Shown piece after piece: positions 43,847 through 51,082 of a DNA stretch of 64,000 nt. Position numbers and translations under genes: made by a program. Within the stretch, counting starts at the first letter, position 1. Each line of letters opens with the position of its first letter. This stretch comes from Sphaerisporangium sp040649355 (lineage in GTDB: Bacteria > Actinomycetota > Actinomycetes > Streptosporangiales > Streptosporangiaceae). Below the pieces are notes generated by a model. The model worked only from the letters and a program-made list of their open reading frames with translations. It did no database searches and was not told where the DNA came from. The stretch spans positions 124,001 to 188,000 of the forward strand of contig NZ_JBICTU010000011.1 of the NCBI RefSeq assembly GCF_043197795.1, read 5' to 3'.

Positions 43847-44883
43847 AGGGTCGAACCTCCGTCGAGGCGATGGTAGAAGGGGTTGTCGACGGTCAGCTCC
43901 GACCGCCGCACGGGCCTGCCGGTGAACGCCGAGGCGTACAGCCCGGTGACGAACTCCAGCGTCCGCCGCCCCTCGGCGCCGCTCAGCGGAGGTCGCTCGC
44001 CTCGCTCGTAGGCGTCCAGCAGGGCCGAGAGCTGGGCGGCGTGGGAGCTCGGCACGTCGTCCGGGGGGTTCCACAGCTCGGGCGGAGTGCAGGTCCAGCC
44101 GCGGTTGTCGTAGCCGTACAGGTGCCTGAGTTCCACGGTGGCCTCGGCGAAGTCGAAGCGCAGGTAGCTCTCCTCGCGGCGGGACAGCACGCTGTTGACC
44201 ACGGAGGCCATGGCGCCGCTGTCGAACCTGACCGACGCCATGGACACGTCCTCGGTCTCCACAGGGCGGTCGATCCGGCGGGCCATGGCGCGGATCTCCT
44301 CCCAGTCGCCGAGGACCGACAGCATCAGGTCCATCTGGTGGATGCCGTGCCCCATGGTCGGGCCGCCGCCCTCGGTCTCCCACGTGCCGCGCCACGGCAC
44401 CGAGTAGTACGTGCTGTCGCGGTACCAGGCGGTCACGCACAGGGCGACCATCGGGCGGCCGAGTTCCCCGCTCGCGGCCAGGCGGCGCAGATGGCGGGCC
44501 CCCGAGCCGAAGCGGTGCTGGAAGACCACGGCGGCGAAGGTGCCGCGCTCCGCCGCCGTGATCCGATCATTTTCCGCCAGTGACAGGCACAGCGGTTTCT
44601 CACACCACACCCACGTCCCGGCGCGCAGGCATTCCACGATCTGGCGCGCGTGGATGTAGGGCGGTGTGCAGATGTGGACGAGGTCGGGCCGCTCGCGGGC
44701 CAGCATCTCGCCGAGGTCGGTGTAGGCCTGGGGGATCCCGTGCTCGGCGCAGAACGACTTGGCCCTCGAGCCGTCGACGTCGACGGCGGCCACGACCTCG
44801 GCCCTGTGGCGTTCTCCGGCGAGGGCGGGCAGGTGGCACGCGCCCGCTATGCCGCCCGTGCCGACGATGGCGACGCGGATCAT
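43843..44883 (-). CDS. Gfo/Idh/MocA family oxidoreductase
   Basis: 346 residues. The NAD(P) motif is VAIVGTGGIAGACHLPAL and the catalytic E-K-P is in WCEKPLCLSLAEN. The second domain carries GGGPTMGHGIHQMDLMLSVLG with the conserved His. It is the first gene of a tightly overlapping operon with PmoA-like and cupin genes. It probably oxidises or epimerises a sugar derived from plant polymers. Two LacI-type motifs (44990-45003 and 45089-45100) lie in its upstream region. Confidence 0.92.
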   Translation of the reverse strand: MIRVAIVGTGGIAGACHLPALAGERHRAEVVAAVDVDGSRAKSFCAEHGIPQAYTDLGEMLARERPDLVHICTPPYIHARQIVECLRAGTWVWCEKPLCLSLAENDRITAAERGTFAAVVFQHRFGSGARHLRRLAASGELGRPMVALCVTAWYRDSTYYSVPWRGTWETEGGGPTMGHGIHQMDLMLSVLGDWEEIRAMARRIDRPVETEDVSMASVRFDSGAMASVVNSVLSRREESYLRFDFAEATVELRHLYGYDNRGWTCTPPELWNPPDDVPSSHAAQLSALLDAYERGERPPLSGAEGRRTLEFVTGLYASAFTGRPVRRSELTVDNPFYHRLDGGSTL

Positions 44884-44989
44884 CCGGCGTGCCCCCTGCC
44901 GCCGGGCACGATCGTGGTCGGCGAGCGCGGGGTCGATGGCGGCATGGCGGCGATGGTGGCATGCGCTCGTCTGGGCACCCGGAGTCCTT

Positions 44990-45003
44990 CCGAAAGTTTC
45001 AGA
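44990..45003. promoter_or_regulatory. LacI-type operator candidate upstream of the Gfo operon
   Basis: CCGAAAGTTTCAGA contains the CGAAAG-TTTC core shared with three other sites around the lacI gene. It lies 107 nt upstream of the operon's first codon. Confidence 0.5.
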
Positions 45004-45088
45004 AGATTTACGAGACTTTTCGCGCCCTGAAACCTAGGCGGGTTCGCGGCATCCGTCAAGACCTCGCGCCACTGACCCGGCGGAGGTG

Positions 45089-45100
45089 CGAAAGCTTTCG
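45089..45100. promoter_or_regulatory. LacI-type operator candidate
   Basis: CGAAAGCTTTCG is a perfect 12-bp palindrome 20 nt downstream of the lacI stop and about 206 nt upstream of the Gfo gene. Confidence 0.55.
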
Positions 45101-45119
45101 GGTCGGCGGGTGCCCGGCG

Positions 45120-46136
45120 CTACCGGGGGCGGGGCGGGGCGGTGCTGTCCCTGACCAGCAGATCGGTCGCCAGCTCGACCCGCCGGGTCTCCGGGGACTC
45201 TCCCTGGGAGATCTCCAGCGCCATGCGGGTCGCCAGGGCCGCCATCTCCTCCAGCGGCTGGCGGACCGTGGTCAGCGGCGGCCACGCCGAGCGCGCGAGC
45301 GGCAGGTCGTCGAACCCGACCACGCTCAGGTCGTCGGGGACGCGCAGCCCGGCCCGCCGCGCCGCCTCGAACACGCCGAACGCCTGCATGTCGCTGCCCG
45401 CGAAGATCGCCGTGGGCGGGTCGGGCAGCTCCAGGAACGCCTTGCCGTGAACGTGGCCGGAGTCCACCAGGAAGTCGCCGTTGCGGATCAGCTCCGGGTC
45501 GACCGTCACCCCGGCGGTCTCCAGGGCGGCGCGGTAGCCGTCGATGCGCGCCCGGCTGCACAGCATCTCGGGCGGCCCGCCGATCATGCCGATGCGGCGG
45601 TGGCCCAGCTCCAGCAGGTGGCGCGTGGCCGCCAGCCCGCCGTGCCAGTTGGTCGCCCCGACCGAGGCGACGTCCGGGGCGGGCTCCCCCTCCGGGTCGA
45701 CGATGACGAAGGGGATGGAACGGGCCAGAAGCTGGCCGTGCTGGCGGCGGGTCAGCCGCGAGGCCACGAGGACCACGCCGTCCGTACGGCGGGCCGCGAT
45801 GCGGTCGAGCCAGTCACGGCCGGGCCCCGAGTGGGTGTGCAGGACCGAGACGACCACCGCGGCCTCGGCCTCGCGGGCGGCGGTCTCGGCCCCGCGGATG
45901 ATCTCGATGGCCCAGGGGCTCTCGATCTCGGCGAAGACCAGGTCGACCAGACCGACCGGGCCGTCCCCCTGGCCGGTGCGCCGCTTGTAACCGTGTTCGT
46001 GGAGCAGGCGCTCGACTCGCCGGCGCGTCTCCGGTGCGACCTCGGGGCGACCGTTGACGACTTTGGAGACCGTGGGGACCGAGACCCCGGCCTCCTCGGC
46101 GATCAGAGCGATGGTGACCCGCCTCTTCGCTGACAT
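45120..46136 (-). CDS. LacI family transcriptional regulator
   Basis: 338 residues. The N-terminal LacI helix-turn-helix (VTIALIAEEAGVSVPTVSKV, hinge helix region to about 60) is complete. The periplasmic-binding-protein-like effector domain follows (VGLVDLVFAEIESPWAIEII onward, with ATRHLLELGHRRIGMIGG). It resembles XylR/CebR-type regulators that respond to oligosaccharides. It is divergent from the sugar ABC importer operon and upstream of the Gfo operon. A perfect palindrome lies 15 nt before its start, which suggests autoregulation. Confidence 0.93.
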   Translation of the reverse strand: MSAKRRVTIALIAEEAGVSVPTVSKVVNGRPEVAPETRRRVERLLHEHGYKRRTGQGDGPVGLVDLVFAEIESPWAIEIIRGAETAAREAEAAVVVSVLHTHSGPGRDWLDRIAARRTDGVVLVASRLTRRQHGQLLARSIPFVIVDPEGEPAPDVASVGATNWHGGLAATRHLLELGHRRIGMIGGPPEMLCSRARIDGYRAALETAGVTVDPELIRNGDFLVDSGHVHGKAFLELPDPPTAIFAGSDMQAFGVFEAARRAGLRVPDDLSVVGFDDLPLARSAWPPLTTVRQPLEEMAALATRMALEISQGESPETRRVELATDLLVRDSTAPPRPR

Positions 46137-46150
46137 GCGACGGAGTGTAT

Positions 46151-46164
46151 CCGAAAGCTTTCGG
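46151..46164. promoter_or_regulatory. LacI-type operator candidate in front of lacI
   Basis: CCGAAAGCTTTCGG is a perfect 14-bp palindrome in the lacI leader, the best match of four sites with this core. It fits self-repression by the LacI protein. Confidence 0.6.
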
Positions 46165-46248
46165 AATTTCCTCGCAGGGTCCCGTTCGCGGGGCCGTCCA
46201 TTCCCGGGTGGGCTGCCCTGGGTATCCCCAACGAGGCGCGCGTGGCTA

Positions 46249-46278
46249 TTGACGTGTAACGAGCGCTTTACGTACTCT
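46249..46278 (+). promoter_or_regulatory. Promoter of the sugar importer operon with an inverted repeat in its spacer
   Basis: TTGACG (46249-46254) and TACTCT (46273-46278) are 18 nt apart. The spacer holds an imperfect 16-nt inverted repeat (46256-46271, GTAA...TTAC with an AGCGCT centre) of the kind bound by LacI-family repressors such as CebR. Binding there would block RNA polymerase. Confidence 0.55.
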
Positions 46279-46308
46279 CCGGGTCACGAAATATTCGGGG
46301 GTGCAAAA

Positions 46309-46319
46309 GAAAGTTTCAG
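46309..46319. promoter_or_regulatory. CGAAAG-like half-site before the importer operon
   Basis: GAAAGTTTCAG repeats the core seen at 44990-45003, about 58 nt upstream of the binding-protein gene. Confidence 0.4.
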
Positions 46320-46376
46320 AGCGCGAGTCTCCCGGCTGTCGCAGCGGGTTCGTAGATCAGGAAGGGAACCACAGAG

Positions 46377-47669
46377 ATGTCGTTGAGTCGGCGAGGTGTG
46401 GTGTTACTGGCGGCTGCCGGGCTGTTTCTCGGAGGTTGCGGCGGCCAGGGGAGCACGGGGGACAGTGGCGGCGGGACCTCCTCGTCCTCCGCGAAGGTCA
46501 CTGTCGAGTGGTGGAACATCTCCACGACCGAGCCGATGAAGTCGTTCTGGGCCAAGAAGGTCAAGGAGTACCAGGCCTTGCACCCGAACGTCACCATCAA
46601 GAATGTACCGATCGAGAACGAGGCCTTCAAGGCGAAGCTGTCGACGGTCACCCAGTCGGGCAAGACGCCCGACATCTACACCACCTGGGGCGGCGGTGTG
46701 CTCAAGCAGCAGATCGACGCCGGGCTCGTGAAGGACCTCACCTCCGAGGCGGCGACCTGGATCGCCGACTTCACCCCGGCCTCGCTCCAGGCGTACCAGT
46801 TCGACCAGAAGACCTACGGGATCCCCTACGACATCGGCATGGTGGGCTTCTGGTACAACAAGGCGCTGTTCGCCAAGGCGGGCGTCACCGTGCCGCCGGC
46901 CACGTGGACCGAGTACCTCGACGCCGTCAGGAAGCTCAAGGCCGCGGGGATCACCCCGATCGCCCTGGCCGGCAAGGAGAAGTGGCCCGGCCACTACTAC
47001 TGGGCCTACCTGGCCATGCGCATCGCCGGCCTTGACGCGCTCAAGCAGGCCGCGATCGACGACGACTTCACAGGGCCCGACTTCGTGGCGGCCGGCGCGC
47101 GGCTGAAGGAACTCGTCGACCTCCAGCCGTTCCAGAAGGGCTTCCTCGGCGCCGGCTACGGAACCCCCGACGGCCAGGCCGCGACCGTGGGGAACGGCAA
47201 GGCCGCCATGGAGCTGATGGGCCAGTGGGCTCCGGTCGTCCAGAAGGACGCCGGCAAGGGACTCGGAGACGACCTTGGCTTCTTCGGATTCCCCTCGGTC
47301 GAGGGCGGCAAGGGCTCGGCGACGGACGCCTTCGGCGGAGGCAACGGGTTCGCGGTGGGCGTGAACGCGCCCCCGGAGGCGGCCGACTTCCTCAAGTTCA
47401 TCTCCGAGAGCGCGAACCACCGCCAGGCGGTCGAGATGAACGCGCTGTTGCCCGTGCTCAAGGGCGAGGAGGACGCGGTCAAGGACGTGAACCTCGGGGT
47501 GGTCGCCAAGACGCTCGCCGGTGCCAGCGGGTTCCAGCTGTACCTCGACCAGGCCTACCCGCCGGCGGTGGGCCAGGAGGTCAACGACAGCGTGGCGGCG
47601 CTCATCGCGGGCTCCAAGACTCCCGACCAGGTGGCGCAGGCCATCACCCAGACGGCCAAGTCCGAGTAG
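46377..47669 (+). CDS. Sugar ABC transporter substrate-binding lipoprotein
   Basis: 430 residues of solute-binding family 1. A signal peptide ends in lipobox LFLGGC, so the mature protein is tethered outside. VEWWNISTTEPMKSFWAKK, then TPDIYTTWGGG and DIGMVGFWYNK are typical of oligosaccharide binders. It probably captures xylo-oligosaccharides, judged from the downstream xylanase and xylosidase. AGGAAGG lies upstream of the ATG. It is followed by a stem-loop before the permeases. Confidence 0.93.
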   Translation: MSLSRRGVVLLAAAGLFLGGCGGQGSTGDSGGGTSSSSAKVTVEWWNISTTEPMKSFWAKKVKEYQALHPNVTIKNVPIENEAFKAKLSTVTQSGKTPDIYTTWGGGVLKQQIDAGLVKDLTSEAATWIADFTPASLQAYQFDQKTYGIPYDIGMVGFWYNKALFAKAGVTVPPATWTEYLDAVRKLKAAGITPIALAGKEKWPGHYYWAYLAMRIAGLDALKQAAIDDDFTGPDFVAAGARLKELVDLQPFQKGFLGAGYGTPDGQAATVGNGKAAMELMGQWAPVVQKDAGKGLGDDLGFFGFPSVEGGKGSATDAFGGGNGFAVGVNAPPEAADFLKFISESANHRQAVEMNALLPVLKGEEDAVKDVNLGVVAKTLAGASGFQLYLDQAYPPAVGQEVNDSVAALIAGSKTPDQVAQAITQTAKSE

Positions 47670-47679
47670 GTGACGACGG

Positions 47680-47706
47680 GCGGGCCGGGCGGGACGCCCG
47701 GCCCGC
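47680..47706 (+). promoter_or_regulatory. Stem-loop between binding-protein and permease genes
   Basis: A perfect 12-bp GC stem with a GGA loop, 10 nt after the binding-protein stop. Such hairpins usually protect the binding-protein mRNA or lower permease expression, giving an excess of binding protein. Confidence 0.65.
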
Positions 47707-47723
47707 GGGCGGAGTGGAGTGAG

Positions 47724-48725
47724 ATGACACGTCCGGCGCTAACGGATGAACGACCGGCGCCCACGGCGGGGTCGCCGAGGACGGCCGGGCCGGCGGCCAC
47801 CCCGTCGGCCCGCCGTCGCCGGTTCGGGGGTCTGGCGACGATCACGCTTTTCCTGCTCCCCGCGCTGGTGCTGTTCGGCCTGCTGGTCCTCGCGCCGATC
47901 GCCGTCGCCATGTACACCAGCGTGTTCAAGTGGAACGGCCTGGGCGGGATGCCGTCCGACTTCGTCGGGCTCGACAACTTCACCCGGATGTTCGCCGACG
48001 AGGTGTTCGTCGGCGACCTGCGGCGCGGCCTGGTCCTGATCGTCTTGTCGATCACCGTCCAGCTCCCGCTCGCGCTGGCCATCGCCATGCTGCTCAACCA
48101 GAAGATGCGCGGGCGGGCGTTCTACCGGCTGTTGTTCTTCGCCCCGTACGTGCTGTCGGAGGTGATCACCGGCGTCCTGTTCACCATGATCCTCTCCCCG
48201 GAAGCGGGCCTGGCCAACCAGATGCTCGGCGCCGCCGGCCTGGAGTCGCTGCGGTCCAGCTGGCTCGCCGAGCCGTCCACGGTCATGATGTCGCTGTTCC
48301 TGGTCATGACGTGGAAGTACTTCGGCTTCCACATGATCCTCTACCTGGCCGGCCGCCAGGGCATCCCGAAGGAGCTGGGCGAGGCCGCCTCGATCGACGG
48401 GGCGGGGAGCTGGACCCAGTTCCGCTACGTGACCCTGCCGCTGCTCGGGCCGACGATCAGGATCAGCGTCTTCCTGTCGGTCATCGGGGCGATCCAGCTG
48501 TTCGACCTGGTGTGGGTGCTCACCAGCGGAGGGCCGATCCACTCCTCCGAGACCATGGCCGTGACCATGTTCCAGTTCGGCTTCAAGCGGTCCCAGGTCG
48601 GCTACGCCAGTGCCATCAGCGTCGTGATGTTCCTCATCAGCCTCGTCTTCGCGCTGGGCTACCAGCGGTTCGTCCTGCGCCGCGACACCGAAGGAGCGAT
48701 CACCACCATGCGAGACCAGCGATGA
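47724..48725 (+). CDS. Sugar ABC transporter permease 1 (MalF-like)
   Basis: 333 residues with six membrane helices after a ~40-residue Pro/Ala/Arg-rich cytoplasmic start. The EAA loop that contacts the ATPase is ELGEAASIDGAGSWTQFRYVTLPLL. The ATG at 47724 follows GGAGTGGAG. The stop overlaps permease 2 by 4 nt. No ATPase gene is in the operon, so a shared MsiK-type ATPase encoded elsewhere is expected. Confidence 0.93.
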   Translation: MTRPALTDERPAPTAGSPRTAGPAATPSARRRRFGGLATITLFLLPALVLFGLLVLAPIAVAMYTSVFKWNGLGGMPSDFVGLDNFTRMFADEVFVGDLRRGLVLIVLSITVQLPLALAIAMLLNQKMRGRAFYRLLFFAPYVLSEVITGVLFTMILSPEAGLANQMLGAAGLESLRSSWLAEPSTVMMSLFLVMTWKYFGFHMILYLAGRQGIPKELGEAASIDGAGSWTQFRYVTLPLLGPTIRISVFLSVIGAIQLFDLVWVLTSGGPIHSSETMAVTMFQFGFKRSQVGYASAISVVMFLISLVFALGYQRFVLRRDTEGAITTMRDQR

Positions 48726-49609
48726 CCGCGCCCGCCCAGGCGCCGGCCCGCACGCCCGGCCACGCCCGGCCGGCCGCTCCCGTCCGGCTCCCGTGGCTCA
48801 GGTCCCTCTCGCTGCACGCGATCGTGCTGGTGCTCGGCGCGTTCGTCGTCGTGCCGTTCGTCTTCGGCGTGGTCGGCGGCTTCAAGGACACCGGCCAGCT
48901 CTCCACCAACCCCTTCGGACTGCCCTCGCCGTGGGTGCCGGAGAACTACACCGACATCCTGGCCTCGGGCTCGTTCTGGCGCCAGCTCGTCAACAGCACG
49001 TTCATCGCGCTGGCGACGATGGTCATCACCGTCGGCCTGGCGGCCATGGCGGCGTTCGTGTTCGCCCGCTTCGCGTTCAGGGGCAGGGAGTTGCTGTTCA
49101 CGCTGTTCGCCGTCGGGCTGATGTTCCCGTTCGCGGTGGCGATCCTGCCGCTGTTCATCCTCCTGCGCACCCTCGGGCTCCTGGACAACCCGTTCGGGGT
49201 GGTCCTGCCGCAGGCCGCCTTCGGGCTGCCGGTGACGATCATCGTCCTGCGGTCGTTCTTCAGGACCATCCCGCGCGAGGTGGAGGAGGCCGCGACGATC
49301 GACGGCTGCACCAGCTTCGGGTTCTTCTGGCGGATCCTGCTGCCGATGGCCCGGCCCGCCCTGGCCACCGTCTCGGTCCTCGCGATCGTCGCGAGCTGGA
49401 ACAACTTCTTCCTGCCGCTGGTCATCTTCAACGACCCCAACTGGTCGACCATCCCGCTCGGCGTCCAGCAGTTCTACGGCCAGTACTCCTCCGACACGGC
49501 TCGCATCCTCGCCTACGTCGTGCTCGCGATGGTGCCCGCCCTGGCGTTCTACGCCGTCGCCGAGCGGCAGCTCATCGGCGGCCTCACGGCGGGAGCGACG
49601 AAGGGATGA
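48722..49609 (+). CDS. Sugar ABC transporter permease 2 (MalG-like)
   Basis: 295 residues with six helices. The EAA loop is EVEEAATIDGCTSFGFFWRILLPMA. ATG overlaps the preceding stop (ATGA). It pairs with permease 1 to form the channel of a carbohydrate uptake CUT1-type importer. The GH5-like gene follows 64 nt later and probably belongs to the same transcript. Confidence 0.93.
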   Translation: MTAPAQAPARTPGHARPAAPVRLPWLRSLSLHAIVLVLGAFVVVPFVFGVVGGFKDTGQLSTNPFGLPSPWVPENYTDILASGSFWRQLVNSTFIALATMVITVGLAAMAAFVFARFAFRGRELLFTLFAVGLMFPFAVAILPLFILLRTLGLLDNPFGVVLPQAAFGLPVTIIVLRSFFRTIPREVEEAATIDGCTSFGFFWRILLPMARPALATVSVLAIVASWNNFFLPLVIFNDPNWSTIPLGVQQFYGQYSSDTARILAYVVLAMVPALAFYAVAERQLIGGLTAGATKG

Positions 49610-49673
49610 CCCCGCGCCTTCCACGGTCCATCGAGCTTCACGGCCTTCACGGCTTATCACCAAGGAGTGCGGA

Positions 49674-51065
49674 ATGACCCTGCGTGTGTCCGGATCCCGC
49701 CTCGTCGAGGCCGACGGAACCTCCGTGCGGCTGCGGGGGGTGGGCCTTGGGGGCTGGATGAACATGGAGAACTTCATCACCGGCTACCCGGCCGACGAGT
49801 CGTCGATGCGCGACGCCGTGCGCAAGGTGCTGGGCGAGGAGCGGCAGGAGCTGTTCTTCGACCGGCTGCTGACGTCCTTCTTCGGCCCCGAGGACGCCGC
49901 CCTGCTCGAAGGCATGGGCGTCAACTGCGTGCGCATCCCCGTGAGCTACCGGCACTTCGAGTCCGACGACCGGCCGATGGAGATCGTCGAAAGCGGGTTC
50001 CGCCGGCTCGACCGCGTGATCGGCCTGCTGGCGGAGCGGCGCATCTACAGCGTGATCGACCTGCACGCGCTGCCGGGCGCGCAGAACCAGCACTGGCACT
50101 CCGACAACCCCACCCACGTGGCGTCGTTCTGGCGGCACCGGCACTTCCAGGACCGCGCCGTCCACCTGTGGGAGGCGATCGCCGACCACTACAAGGACCA
50201 CCCGTGGGTGGCGGGGTACAACCCGGTCAACGAGCCGGGCGACGCCGCCGGGCGGGTGATCGGGCCCTTCTACGACCGCCTGGTCAAGGCGCTGCGCGCG
50301 GTGGACCCCTCCCACGTGCTCTTCCTCGACGGCAACACCTACTCCACCGACTTCTCGATCTTCCGTGAGGTGTACGAGAACACGGTGTTCGTCTGCCACG
50401 ACTACGCGCTGGCGGGGTTCGCCCACGGCGGGCCCTACCCCGGGTACACGCGGGGCGAGTGGGTCGACCGAGGGCAGCTTGAGCGGGCCTTCGAGAAGCG
50501 CACGACCTTCCAGCGCGAGACCGGCACGCCGCTGTGGGTGGGGGAGTTCGGCCCGGTCTACACCGGGGACCCGGCCGTGGACGAGCAGCGCTACCAGATC
50601 CTCGCCGACCAGCTGGACATCTTCGACGGGTACGAGGCCGGCTGGTCGCTGTGGACGTACAAGGACGTGGGGCTCCAGGGCCTGGTGCACGCCGACCCCG
50701 ACGGGCCGTACCTGCGCCGCTTCGGCGACTTCGTGGCCAAGAAGAAGCGGCTCGGGGCCGACCGGTGGGGCTCGACCATGGAGGAGTCGGGCGACGTCCT
50801 GGCGCCGCTGCACCGGCTCATGGAGAGCGAGTTCCCCCTGTGGGACCCGTATCCCTGGGGCGCCCGCTACCAGGTGGACGACCTCATCCGGCACATCCTC
50901 GTCGCGCAGGCGCTCGTGCCCGAGTACGCCTCCCTGTTCGCCGGGCTGGACGACGGCGAACTGGTCGCCCTGGCCGACTCCTTCGCGCTCGGGAACTGCG
51001 TGCGCCGCGACCCCCTGATCGACCTCCTGACCTCCAACCTCGTACGACCTGGCTCATCTACCTGA
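49674..51065 (+). CDS. Cytosolic GH5-like glycoside hydrolase
   Basis: 463 residues, no signal peptide. A TIM-barrel of the GH5 (cellulase) type: RLRGVGLGGWMNMENF at the start, VNCVRIPVSYRHF, the acid/base E187 in NPVNEPGD and the nucleophile E291 in WVGEFGPV. HW-rich active-site segments (QNQHWHSDNP) sit between. Residues after about 345 form a helical extension not found in secreted cellulases. Its place after the importer permeases suggests it cleaves imported oligosaccharides inside the cell. Specificity (xylo-, gluco- or mannosides) is uncertain. Confidence 0.88.
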   Translation: MTLRVSGSRLVEADGTSVRLRGVGLGGWMNMENFITGYPADESSMRDAVRKVLGEERQELFFDRLLTSFFGPEDAALLEGMGVNCVRIPVSYRHFESDDRPMEIVESGFRRLDRVIGLLAERRIYSVIDLHALPGAQNQHWHSDNPTHVASFWRHRHFQDRAVHLWEAIADHYKDHPWVAGYNPVNEPGDAAGRVIGPFYDRLVKALRAVDPSHVLFLDGNTYSTDFSIFREVYENTVFVCHDYALAGFAHGGPYPGYTRGEWVDRGQLERAFEKRTTFQRETGTPLWVGEFGPVYTGDPAVDEQRYQILADQLDIFDGYEAGWSLWTYKDVGLQGLVHADPDGPYLRRFGDFVAKKKRLGADRWGSTMEESGDVLAPLHRLMESEFPLWDPYPWGARYQVDDLIRHILVAQALVPEYASLFAGLDDGELVALADSFALGNCVRRDPLIDLLTSNLVRPGSST

Positions 51066-51082
51066 CCTTTGAGGAGACCAGC

